Positions 43,914-51,971 of a stretch of 64,000 nucleotides of DNA are shown one piece after another. Position numbers and translations under genes: made by a program. Below the pieces are notes generated by a model. That model was not told the DNA's origin. It saw only the letters and a program-made list of their open reading frames with translations, and searched no databases. The DNA comes from Microbacterium sp. BH-3-3-3 (lineage in GTDB: Bacteria; Actinomycetota; Actinomycetes; Actinomycetales; Microbacteriaceae). The stretch covers positions 1,612,001 to 1,676,000 of the forward strand of contig NZ_CP017674.1 in assembly GCF_001792815.1 (NCBI RefSeq). The letters run 5' to 3'. How positions within the stretch are numbered: the first letter of the stretch is position 1; every line of letters starts with the position of its first letter.

Positions 43914-45035
43914 TCAGAGTCCGACGTCGGACGCCTTCAGGAAGCCCGAGTCGATGAGCTTCGTCTGCACGTCGTCCTTGACGACGACCTCGGGGGTCAG
44001 CAGGTACGAGGGGACGACCTTCTTGCCGTTGTCGTAGGTCTTCTCGTCGTTGACCTCGACGGTCTTGCCGTCCTTGATCTCCTGCACCATCGTGAACACG
44101 CGGTCGCCGAGGGCGCGGGTGTCCTTCCAGACCGTCATCGACTGCGCGCCGTCGAGGATCGCCTTGACGTTGGCCTTGTCGGCATCCTGACCCGTGATGA
44201 TCGGGTAGTCGGCACCGGGGGTGTAGCCGGCCGACTTCAGCGACGCCTCGATACCGATGGCGAGGCTGTCGTTGGGCGAGAGCACCACGTTGACCTTCTT
44301 GCCGTCGCCGTAGAACGACGAGAGGCGGTTGTCCATCTCGGACTGCGCCTTGTCGGACGCCCAGCCCTGGATGCCGATCGACGCCCACGCGTCGTCGTTG
44401 GCGGGCGACTTGCCGCTGGGGACGACCAGCTGGCCCTTCTCGACGTACGGCTGCAGGACGTCCCACGCGCCGGCGAAGAAGAACTTGGCGTTGTTGTCGT
44501 CGGGGCTGCCGGCGAAGGGCTCGAGGTTGAAGGGGCCCTTGCCGTCCTTCAGACCCAGCTGCTCTTCGATGTACTGGCCCTGCAGGGTGCCGACCTTGTA
44601 GTTATCGAAGGTGGCGTAGTAGTCGACGTTCTCGCTGCCGTTGATCAGGCGGTCGTAGGCGATGACCGTGGCGTTCTGCGACTTGGCCTCCTGCAGCACC
44701 GGGCCGAGCGTCGAACCGTCGATCGCGGCGATCACGAGGATCTTCGCGCCCCCCGAGATCTGGTTCTGGATCTGGCTGATCTGCTGGTCGGTCTTGTTGT
44801 CGGCGTACTGCAGGTCGACGGTGCACCCGGCGTCGGTGAGCTTCTTCTGCAGCTGCTCACCGTCGTTGATCCAGCGCTCGAGGCTGCGGGTCGGCATCGC
44901 GATGCCGACGTTGCACTCGGTCGAGCCACCGCCGGCGGCGTCGCCGCCTCCGTCGGCCGGACGGGTGGAGCTGCACGCTCCGAGACCGACGGCGAGTGCG
45001 GCGATAGCCGCACCGGTCAGGATTTTCTTCAGCAT
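43914..45035 (-). CDS. chvE: ChvE-like multiple-monosaccharide-binding lipoprotein
   Basis: 373 residues. Lipobox region AVGLGACSS near residue 21. Periplasmic-binding fold type I: VGIAMPTRSLERWINDG, then TVDLQYADNKTDQQISQI and VIAAIDGSTLGPVL, closely resembling ChvE. ITGQDADKANVKAI is the second-lobe hinge segment. First gene of the operon. The 193-bp upstream region holds an AT-rich island (45140-45200) that is the best place for the promoter and ROK operator, but no clear palindrome stands out. Confidence 0.92.
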   Translation of the reverse strand: MLKKILTGAAIAALAVGLGACSSTRPADGGGDAAGGGSTECNVGIAMPTRSLERWINDGEQLQKKLTDAGCTVDLQYADNKTDQQISQIQNQISGGAKILVIAAIDGSTLGPVLQEAKSQNATVIAYDRLINGSENVDYYATFDNYKVGTLQGQYIEEQLGLKDGKGPFNLEPFAGSPDDNNAKFFFAGAWDVLQPYVEKGQLVVPSGKSPANDDAWASIGIQGWASDKAQSEMDNRLSSFYGDGKKVNVVLSPNDSLAIGIEASLKSAGYTPGADYPIITGQDADKANVKAILDGAQSMTVWKDTRALGDRVFTMVQEIKDGKTVEVNDEKTYDNGKKVVPSYLLTPEVVVKDDVQTKLIDSGFLKASDVGL

Positions 45036-45228
45036 GTGATCTGCGTTCCTCTCTGAACAGCAGGGACCTCGTGGTCCGCACCCGCGCCCTCCCCGGCGTC
45101 GGATCGGGTACGTCGTCGTCCCGGCACTCTGGTCCGTCGAATTATGACGGCTCCGAAAAATTATCCATCGAGGGGGGTTTTGTCTAGAGGCACGTCAAAA
45201 TTCCTCGCGGCCGTGATCAGACCGTGAC
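45036..45228. promoter_or_regulatory. Control region of the monosaccharide transporter operon
   Basis: Noncoding gap upstream of the binding-protein gene and downstream of the MocA-like gene. It is the least GC-rich stretch of this part of the window at 45138-45200, with ATTATG and AAATTATCC tracts. On the minus strand GATAAT (45160-45165) is a -10-like hexamer with TAGACA 15 bp upstream. ROK operator not identified. Confidence 0.35.
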
Positions 45229-45798
45229 TCAGCGCTCGTCGCGGTCGGCGCCCGACCACAGATCGCCGCATTCGACGAACTCCGCCTCTTGGGCGATCAG
45301 GTAGGGCCGCGCCCCGATATCGCCCCGCACCGACGCGCTCACGGCCGCCCAGTGCGCTCGCCCGATGAGCACGGGATGCCCCGGCTCGCCGGTGTACGCC
45401 GCCTGGGCGAGGGCGTCGGGAGCCGCCCGCCGGACGAGGCGGGCGATCGCGGCCGGGACGACGTCGGGGGTGTCGACCGGCAGCACGACGACGGCGGATG
45501 CGGGTCCGGATGCCGCGGCCTCGAGGCCCGCGCGCAGCGACGCGGCCACCCCCGTCCGCCAGTCGGCGACGCGCACCACCGTCGCTTCGGCGGGCACCAG
45601 GAGGGCCGCCTCGTCGGCGGCCGCGCCCAGGACGACGAGGACGTCGCCGCACCCGCCCGCGCGCAGAGCCCGCACGGCGAGCGCGATCCAGGGGACGCCG
45701 GCGGGGGTGCGGGCGAGGGCCTTGGGACCACCGAAACGACGCCCGGCGCCCGCGGCGAGGACGAGTCCGCACGGGGGCACGAGGGGGTCGGCGGGCAT
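45229..45798 (-). CDS. MocA-like molybdenum-cofactor nucleotidyltransferase
   Basis: 189 residues, GT-A-like NTP transferase. Signature LVLAAGAGRRFGGPKALA at residues 12-29, and VVVLPVDTPDVVP for the metal-binding aspartate. MocA converts molybdopterin to the cytosine dinucleotide form used by xanthine dehydrogenase-type hydroxylases. It is divergent from an XdhC-family gene, which strongly supports this role over MobA. No molybdenum hydroxylase gene is present in the window. Confidence 0.82.
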   Translation of the reverse strand: MPADPLVPPCGLVLAAGAGRRFGGPKALARTPAGVPWIALAVRALRAGGCGDVLVVLGAAADEAALLVPAEATVVRVADWRTGVAASLRAGLEAAASGPASAVVVLPVDTPDVVPAAIARLVRRAAPDALAQAAYTGEPGHPVLIGRAHWAAVSASVRGDIGARPYLIAQEAEFVECGDLWSGADRDER

Positions 45799-45836
45799 GG
45801 TCACGACAGCGTAGCGTGCGCGAAACACGCCCCGAC

Positions 45837-45842
45837 TACCGT
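45837..45842 (+). promoter_or_regulatory. -10 box of the leaderless xdhC-like operon
   Basis: TACCGT, 7 nt, then ATG 45850. No ribosome site in between. Confidence 0.45.
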
Positions 45843-45849
45843 CGCGTCC

Positions 45850-46815
45850 ATGCTCGAACTGGCCGCCGACCTGGTGCCCCTGCTCGACGCGGGAGTGCCC
45901 GTCGCGGCGGTCACCGTGACCGCCGTCGTGCGCAGCGCACCGCGCGGGGTGGGGGCCACTCTCGCCGTGACCCGCGACGCCCGCGTGATCGGATCGATCT
46001 CGGGAGGCTGCGTCGAGAGCGACGCCGTGATGCTCGGGCTCGACGCCCTGCGCACCGGCACCGTGCGCCGCGCGCGGTTCGGTTTCGGCGACGACGGCAC
46101 GGTCACCCCCATCGCCGCGGGGCTCGCCTGCGGGGGTGCGGTCGACGTCGTGGCGTACCGGATCGACGCGGACGCCACGCGCGCCGCCCTCGACGACGCC
46201 CGCACCGGCCGCGCGGCGACCCTGCGCCTCGACCTCGACGGCGAGGCCCTCGTACTGCACCGCCCGGCACCGCCCCGGCTCATCGTGCTGGGCGCGGGTG
46301 AGCACGCCGCGGCGCTCTGCCGACTGGGAGCCGCCGCCGGATTCGCGGTGACCGTGTGCGACGACTGGGCGCTGCTGGTGACGCGCGAACGCTTCCCCGA
46401 CGCGACCGAGCTGGTCGTCGCGGCCCCCCACGACTACCTCGCCACCCTCGACGAACCCGACGCGCGCACGGCGGTCTGCGTGCTGACGCACGACGAACGG
46501 CTCGACGTGCCGGCGCTTCGCGCGGCGCTGCGTCTGCCCGTGGGGTTCGTGGGGGCGATGGGGGCGCGGGCCACCGTCGCGCGCCGCGCGAAGCTCCTGC
46601 GCGCGGCGGGGGTCACGGATGCCGAGCTCGCGCGCCTGCACTCCCCCCTGGGCCTCGACCTGGGCGGCGTCACCCCCGAAGAGACGGCGCTCTCGGTGAT
46701 CGCCGAGATCGTGGCATCCCGCAACGCCGCCGACGCCCGTCCGCTGCGCGACCGGCGCGGCGCACGCCTGCACGGGATGGACCTCGACGCATCGTGCGCG
46801 GTGAGGAGCGCATGA
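45850..46815 (+). CDS. XdhC/CoxI-family molybdenum-hydroxylase maturation factor
   Basis: 321 residues. N-terminal XdhC/CoxI domain with SISGGCVESDAV (about residue 49), C-terminal Rossmann domain LIVLGAGEHAAALCRLGA and VGFVGAMGARATVARRAKLL. Family members bind and sulfurate molybdenum cofactor for xanthine dehydrogenase-like enzymes. First gene of a four-gene operon (ATGA overlaps) with an amidohydrolase-like gene, an XRE-cupin regulator gene and an iron-sulfur reductase gene. Confidence 0.88.
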   Translation: MLELAADLVPLLDAGVPVAAVTVTAVVRSAPRGVGATLAVTRDARVIGSISGGCVESDAVMLGLDALRTGTVRRARFGFGDDGTVTPIAAGLACGGAVDVVAYRIDADATRAALDDARTGRAATLRLDLDGEALVLHRPAPPRLIVLGAGEHAAALCRLGAAAGFAVTVCDDWALLVTRERFPDATELVVAAPHDYLATLDEPDARTAVCVLTHDERLDVPALRAALRLPVGFVGAMGARATVARRAKLLRAAGVTDAELARLHSPLGLDLGGVTPEETALSVIAEIVASRNAADARPLRDRRGARLHGMDLDASCAVRSA

Positions 46816-48110
46816 GCGCGCTCGTCGTGCGCGGCGCGGTCGCCGTCGTCGACGGGACGGGGCGCGTGCACACCGGCGACGTCGTGAGCGTCGACGGCAC
46901 GATCGTCGCCTCGGCCGACCTGTCGGGGGCGACCGTGATCGACGCCACCGGGTGCGTCGTGACCGCCGGGCTGGTCAACGCGCACCACCACCTCCTGCAG
47001 ACGGCGTTCCGCACGCTGCCCGGCACCCGCGGCATCCCCATGCGCGACTGGTTGCCGGCGATGGCCGCGGCGTACTCCGCCGCCGGCGTCGACCCCGAGC
47101 TCACCGGGCTCGCCGCGCGGGCGGGGCTCGCCGAAGCCCTGCTGAGCGGGGTGACCACGGTCGCCGACCACCACCTGACCTGGCCGAGCGGAGCCGACAC
47201 CGTGGGCATGGCGCGCGCGGCGGCCGCCGCGGCCCGCGACCTCGGCGCCCGACTCGTGTTCGTGCGCGGTGCCGCGCGCGACGATCCCGCCGAGGCGGCG
47301 GACTCGGCCGACGCGATCGTGCGCGCCCTCGTTCCCGGGGCGCCCGGCGGCATCAGCGCCGACGGTGCGCTGCAGGTCGCCGTGGGCCCGGCCGGAGTGC
47401 ACAGCGATCCCCGTGAGACCTTCGACGCGCTCCGCGAGGTCGCCCGCGTGCACGGTCTGCGCCGCCGCACGCAGGCGAACGAGGTCGTCGACGTCGCCAT
47501 CGCCCTCGAGCGCTACGGTGCCCGCCCGCTCGACCTTCTCGAGGAGTGGGGCTGGCTCGACGCCGACGTGACCCTCGCCCACCTGTGCGACGTGTCGGAC
47601 GACGAGATCGCCCGGATCGCGGCATCCGGGGCCTCCGCCACCCACGCACCCGGCTGCGACGTGCCGATGGGGTGGGGCGTCGCCCCCGTGCGACGACTGC
47701 TCGACGCCGGGATCTCCGTCGGGCTCGGCACGAGCGGCGGCGGGAGCAACGACGCGGGGCATCTGCTCGCCGACGCCCGACTGGCGATGCAGGTCTCGGC
47801 GCTCGTCGGGCCGCAGCTGCCCGCGGCAGAGGTGCTCGCGATGGCCACGGCCGGCTCGGCCGACGGGCTCGGCCGCCCCGAGCTCGGGCGGCTCACCCCG
47901 GGATCCGCGGCCGACCTGTGTCTGTGGGACGTCTCGGGGGTCGCCGACGCCGGAGTCGCGGATGCCGTGGCGGGACTGCTGTGGGCCGCACCCGGCCGGC
48001 GTCCGCGCGACGTCGTCGTCGGCGGCCGTGTCGTCGTCGCCGGCGGCCGACTGGTCACCGCCGACGAGGACGAGGTCGTCGCCCGGCTGTTCGAGAGGGT
48101 GGGACGATGA
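46812..48110 (+). CDS. Amidohydrolase-superfamily protein resembling 8-oxoguanine deaminase, metal site altered
   Basis: 432 residues, composite beta-sandwich plus TIM barrel of the TrzN/AtzB/8-oxoguanine deaminase group. The first metal motif is kept (NAHHHLLQ, H58 and H60), as is H257 (TLAHL). The HxHxxE motif of strand 5 is replaced by R219-T-Q-A-N-E224, and the strand-8 aspartate of the usual VDGSxSND is S308 (GTSGGGSND). Two of the usual zinc ligands are therefore missing. It could be a non-hydrolytic paralogue, a protein with another chemistry, or inactive. Start overlaps the xdhC-like stop (ATGA). Confidence 0.8.
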   Translation: MSALVVRGAVAVVDGTGRVHTGDVVSVDGTIVASADLSGATVIDATGCVVTAGLVNAHHHLLQTAFRTLPGTRGIPMRDWLPAMAAAYSAAGVDPELTGLAARAGLAEALLSGVTTVADHHLTWPSGADTVGMARAAAAAARDLGARLVFVRGAARDDPAEAADSADAIVRALVPGAPGGISADGALQVAVGPAGVHSDPRETFDALREVARVHGLRRRTQANEVVDVAIALERYGARPLDLLEEWGWLDADVTLAHLCDVSDDEIARIAASGASATHAPGCDVPMGWGVAPVRRLLDAGISVGLGTSGGGSNDAGHLLADARLAMQVSALVGPQLPAAEVLAMATAGSADGLGRPELGRLTPGSAADLCLWDVSGVADAGVADAVAGLLWAAPGRRPRDVVVGGRVVVAGGRLVTADEDEVVARLFERVGR

Positions 48111-48739
48111 CGACCATGGCTCCCGCGATCCCCGCCGAGAAGACCCCCACCGGCGACGAACGGCTCGGCGCGCACCTGCGCGGACTGCGCAAAGCGCGCG
48201 GACTCACGCTGACGCAGCTGGCCGAGGCGGCGACGCTGTCGCATCCCTTCCTCAGCCAGCTCGAACGCGGTCTCGCGCGGCCCAGCATGGCGAGCCTCGA
48301 ACGACTCGCGCGAGCGCTCGGCACCAGCCGGGTCGAACTCATCGCCGCCTCGGAGCCGCCCCGCCCCGAGCACGACGCGCACCCCTCGTTCGTCGGCGCC
48401 GACGAGGGCGTGATCGGCCCCTACGCGGAAGGCACCGCGCGTCTGCTCGCGGAGGGCCCCCGACGCTTCGAACCCCTCGAGTTCACCGGCGCCAACCCCG
48501 ACCCGGGAGACCACTACGTGCACGACGAGGACGAGTTCCTCACCGTGCTCGAAGGGTCGGTGGTGATCTCGTTCGGGGACTTCGGCGAGCGCACCCTGCG
48601 GGTCGGCGACTCGGTCTACTGCCGCTCGGGGACCCCGCACCGGTGGCACTCGCCGGGCGGACTGCCGTATCGGTTGCTCATCGTGAAGGAACTCGTGCAC
48701 GGCGGCGGTGTCGACGACACCGCAGAAGGAGAGTCATGA
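48107..48739 (+). CDS. XRE-family regulator with C-terminal cupin sensor
   Basis: 210 residues. HTH_3 domain at residues 23-78 (LRGLRKARGLTLTQLAEAATL, SHPFLSQLERGLARPSM), cupin barrel at about 120-195 (GDHYVHDEDEFLTVLEGSVV, RSGTPHRWHSPG). Such regulators sense a small metabolite in the cupin pocket. Overlaps both neighbours by ATGA, so it likely controls its own operon and perhaps the deaminase/ABC operon downstream. Confidence 0.92.
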   Translation: MTTMAPAIPAEKTPTGDERLGAHLRGLRKARGLTLTQLAEAATLSHPFLSQLERGLARPSMASLERLARALGTSRVELIAASEPPRPEHDAHPSFVGADEGVIGPYAEGTARLLAEGPRRFEPLEFTGANPDPGDHYVHDEDEFLTVLEGSVVISFGDFGERTLRVGDSVYCRSGTPHRWHSPGGLPYRLLIVKELVHGGGVDDTAEGES

Positions 48740-49683
48740 CCGGAGGCGTCAGCTTCGAAGCCGTCGTCCGCGCCCGTCGCGATGCGGCGGAGGGCGTGGT
48801 CGTGCTCGACCTGGAGCGCACGGGCGGAACGTTGCCGCACTGGTCGCCCGGCGCGCACATCGACGTCGTGCTGCCCGACGGTGTCGAGCGGCAGTACTCG
48901 CTCTGCGGATCGCCGAGCGAGCGGGGCACGTGGCGCATCGGGGTGCTCCGCGAACGCGAGGGCTCGGTGTGGCTGCACGAGAACGCGCACGTCGGTGCAC
49001 CGCTTCGCGTGCGCGGTCCCGCCAACCACTTCTTGTTCGCCCCCACCGCCGGCCGCGCGTACGTGTTCGTCGCCGGGGGCATCGGCATCACCCCGATCGT
49101 CCCGATGATCGAGGCAGCCGAGACCGCCGGGGCCTCCTGGACGCTGCTGTACGCCGGCCGGTCGCGACGCACCATGGCCTTCGTCGACGAGTTGGTCGCG
49201 CAGTACGGCGACCGCATCGAGGTGTACGCCGCCGACGAGGGACGCCGGCTCGACCTCGCGGAGTACTTCGGCACCCCCGTCTCGCGCACCGTCGTCTACT
49301 CGTGCGGACCCGCGCGCCTTCTGGAGTCCCTGGGTGCCGCGATGGCGGGGTGGCCGCGCGGGAGCCTGCACGTCGAGCGGTTCGAGGCGAAGGTGCTCGG
49401 CCCGCCGGTGTGGGCCGAGCCGTTCGAGGTCGACCTGATGATGTCGGGCCTCACCGTGACCGTGCCCCCGGAGCGATCGATCCTCGACGTGGTGGAGGAG
49501 CACGGCGCGGTCGTCCCCTCGAGCTGTCGGGTGGGCACGTGCGGCACCTGCGAGGTCGCCGTGGTCGACGGCGAGGTGGAGCATCGCGACTCCGTCCTCT
49601 CGCCGGAGGAACAGGATGCCAACCGGTCGATGATGGTGTGCGTGTCACGGGCGGCGTGCGGGCGGATCACGCTGGAGCTGTAG
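48736..49683 (+). CDS. PDR/VanB-type FMN reductase with [2Fe-2S] ferredoxin domain
   Basis: 315 residues. Flavin-binding barrel (residues 1-100, RQYSLCGSP), NAD-binding domain (FVAGGIGITPIVPMIE), and C-terminal plant-type ferredoxin with all four cluster cysteines C264, C269, C272 and C302. It passes electrons from NAD(P)H to a Rieske oxygenase or another oxidase. No oxygenase is encoded in the window, so its partner lies elsewhere or is unusual. Last gene of the operon. Confidence 0.92.
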   Translation: MTGGVSFEAVVRARRDAAEGVVVLDLERTGGTLPHWSPGAHIDVVLPDGVERQYSLCGSPSERGTWRIGVLREREGSVWLHENAHVGAPLRVRGPANHFLFAPTAGRAYVFVAGGIGITPIVPMIEAAETAGASWTLLYAGRSRRTMAFVDELVAQYGDRIEVYAADEGRRLDLAEYFGTPVSRTVVYSCGPARLLESLGAAMAGWPRGSLHVERFEAKVLGPPVWAEPFEVDLMMSGLTVTVPPERSILDVVEEHGAVVPSSCRVGTCGTCEVAVVDGEVEHRDSVLSPEEQDANRSMMVCVSRAACGRITLEL

Positions 49684-49771
49684 GAGCAGGACGGGCATTC
49701 GCCGCGCCGACACGGCTGCGCGCAAGGTTTGTCACGAGGGTCACGCCCAGGAAATACAGCGGAAACGCGCG

Positions 49772-49814
49772 GTTCCTAGCATCGGAACATCGCCGGATGT
49801 TGGTCACACCAACA
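49772..49814 (+). promoter_or_regulatory. Promoter and operator region of the deaminase/ABC locus
   Basis: TAGCAT at 49777 is a -10 candidate and is flanked by the inverted repeat GTTCC-TAGCATC-GGAAC (49772-49788). Ten bases on is a palindrome with 7-bp arms, TGTTGGT-CAC-ACCAACA (49798-49814), of the FadR/GntR operator type. The gene starts at 49897 behind a GGAGG site. Confidence 0.55.
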
Positions 49815-49896
49815 CTGGCCGGCCACTCCCGGTGGCCCGCCCCGATGCTGTGGCCCCTGTCTCGACGTCTGTCTGCCCGACTCCCCGGAGGACCCC

Positions 49897-51165
49897 GTGT
49901 CTGCCGTTCCACCCGTCTCGATCGCCGCGCTGCGCGGCGTGCGCCTGACCTCGGGCGCCGTCGTCGACATCGCGCTCGACGGCGACGAGGTGCTCGCGGT
50001 CGTGCCGGCCGGAAGCCCCCTCCCCGACACCGACGGCGAGACGCTCGACCTCACCGGGTACCTCGTCACCGCGGCGGGCGCCGAGCCGCACGCCCACCTC
50101 GACAAGTCGCAGTCGTGGGACGCCATCCAGCCCCCGTTCGGCGACCTCGTGCGCGCCATCGAGAGCTGGCAGGCCTTCGCCGTCACCCTCGACGAAGACG
50201 AGACGCTCGGTCGGGCCCGGTCGACGGCACTGCGGATGCTGGCATCCGGGATCACGTCGATCCGCACCCACGTCGATCTGCTGCACGGCTCCGACCCCCT
50301 CATCGGCGTGCGGGCCCTGGTGCGCCTGCGCGACGAGCTCGAGGGCCTGATGGACATCGAGCTCGTCGCCCTCGGCGGCCCCACCGTGCCCGACGCGGTG
50401 TTCGACGCCGCGCTCGACGCGGGCGTCGACCTCGTCGGCGGAGCGCCCCACCTCGCCGACGACCCCCTCGCCGACCTCGAGCGCCTCATCGCCCTCGCGC
50501 GCCGCCGCGACGTGGGCCTCGACCTGCACACCGACGAGAGCCTCGCCGGAGCCGACACCCTCGCCGCGTACGCCCGCGCCGTCACCGGGTGGCACCGCCC
50601 CCGCACGGCCGGTCACTGCGTCCGCCTGAGCATGATGCCCGCCGCCGACCTCGCTCTGCTCGCCGACGAGATCCGCGCCGCCGACATCGGCGTGATCGCC
50701 CTGCCCATCACCAACCTGTACCTGCAGGGATGGGATGCCGCGCACGCGGTGCCCCGCGGGATCGCGCCCCTCGGCCGCCTGCGCGCAGCCGGCGTGCGCG
50801 TCGCGGCCGGTGCCGACAACGTGCGCGACCCCTTCAACCCCGTGGGCCGCTGCGACCACCTCGAGACCGCCTCGCTGCTCGTCTCGGCCGGTCACCTGGC
50901 ACCCGAGGCGGCGATGGACGCCGTCACGACCGGTGCCCGCGACGTGATGGGCCTGCCCGTCGCCGGTCCCGTGCCGGGCGCCCGCGCCGACCTCGTCGCC
51001 GTGCGCGCCGACTCGCTCGGCGACGCCGTCGCCTTCGCGTCGGCCGACCGCGTCGTGCTGCACCGCGGCCGACTCGTCAGCCGCACCACCGTCTCGACCG
51101 AGACCGCGGCATCCGTCGCCCTGCCCGTCCGAACCCGCTCCGCCGCACCCGCGACGGCGTCGTAA
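49897..51165 (+). CDS. Cytosine deaminase-like amidohydrolase
   Basis: 422 residues, GTG start, ribosome site CGGAGGA. Complete metal site of the CodA group: H65 and H67 (PHAHLDK), H211 with E214 (HTDES), H240 (GHC), D307 (GADNVRDPF). The C-terminal FNPVGRCDHLETA stretch is also CodA-like. It deaminates or hydrolyses a cyclic amidine or amide, for example cytosine, creatinine or a related heterocycle. It heads a cluster with an ABC importer, an FAD oxidase and a creatininase-type amidase. Confidence 0.85.
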   Translation: MSAVPPVSIAALRGVRLTSGAVVDIALDGDEVLAVVPAGSPLPDTDGETLDLTGYLVTAAGAEPHAHLDKSQSWDAIQPPFGDLVRAIESWQAFAVTLDEDETLGRARSTALRMLASGITSIRTHVDLLHGSDPLIGVRALVRLRDELEGLMDIELVALGGPTVPDAVFDAALDAGVDLVGGAPHLADDPLADLERLIALARRRDVGLDLHTDESLAGADTLAAYARAVTGWHRPRTAGHCVRLSMMPAADLALLADEIRAADIGVIALPITNLYLQGWDAAHAVPRGIAPLGRLRAAGVRVAAGADNVRDPFNPVGRCDHLETASLLVSAGHLAPEAAMDAVTTGARDVMGLPVAGPVPGARADLVAVRADSLGDAVAFASADRVVLHRGRLVSRTTVSTETAASVALPVRTRSAAPATAS

Positions 51166-51194
51166 CCCGCCCCCAACGGAAAGTGAGCGCCCCC

Positions 51195-51971
51195 GTGACC
51201 TTGGCCTCTCCCGCCCCGGCATCCGTCGCGGATCCCACCGCGCCGATCCTGGACTTTCGCAACGTCGCCCTGACATTCCCCAACGGCACCACCGCCCTCT
51301 CCGGCGTCGACCTCACCGTCCATCCCGGTGAGTTCGTCAGCGTCGTCGGCCCCTCGGGCTGCGGCAAGTCGACTCTGCTGCGCATCGCCTCGGGCCTCGA
51401 AACGGCCAGCGAGGGCACCGCGACCGTCAACACCGACCGCATCGGCTACGTCTTCCAGGACGCGACCCTGCTGCCCTGGCGCGACGTGCAGTCGAACGTC
51501 GAACTGCTCGCCGAGCTCAACTGGCAGCCCAAGCGCGTGCGCGTGCCGAAGGCCAAGTGGGCCATCGACCTCGTCGGCCTGAACGGCTTCGAGAAGCACC
51601 TGCCGAAGCAGATGTCGGGGGGTATGAAGATGCGCACCTCGCTCGCGCGCTCCCTGACCCTCGACCCCGAACTGTTCCTGTTCGACGAGCCGTTCGGCGC
51701 ACTCGACGAGATCACCCGCGAACGCCTGAACGACGAGCTCATCAAGATCTTCGTCGCGCAGAAGTTCGGCGGTCTCTTCATCACCCACTCGGTCTCCGAG
51801 GCCATCTACCTCTCCACCAAGGTCGTCGTGATGTCGGGGCGACCCGGACACCTCGTCGACACCTTCGAGATCCCCTTCGACATGCCGCGCGACCCCGAGA
51901 TCCGCTACACCGCGGAGTACGCGAAGCTCGTCGGCGAGGTCTCCCACGCCCTTCGGGAAGGACACTCATGA
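51195..51971 (+). CDS. ABC transporter ATPase, NrtD/SsuB/ThiZ type
   Basis: 258 residues. Walker A GPSGCGKSTLLRI, Q-loop VFQDATLLPWRDV (the PW is typical of nitrate/sulfonate/pyrimidine importers), signature MSGGMKMRTSLARSL, Walker B LFLFDEPFGALDE. Start placed at GTG 51195; GTG 51183 is an alternative. Overlaps the permease gene by ATGA. Confidence 0.9.
   Translation: MTLASPAPASVADPTAPILDFRNVALTFPNGTTALSGVDLTVHPGEFVSVVGPSGCGKSTLLRIASGLETASEGTATVNTDRIGYVFQDATLLPWRDVQSNVELLAELNWQPKRVRVPKAKWAIDLVGLNGFEKHLPKQMSGGMKMRTSLARSLTLDPELFLFDEPFGALDEITRERLNDELIKIFVAQKFGGLFITHSVSEAIYLSTKVVVMSGRPGHLVDTFEIPFDMPRDPEIRYTAEYAKLVGEVSHALREGHS

Noticed and set aside
48708..51194. Long in-frame extension upstream of the ABC ATPase gene
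   Set aside because: It overlaps the reductase and deaminase genes in another frame and shows only Arg-rich shadow sequence.
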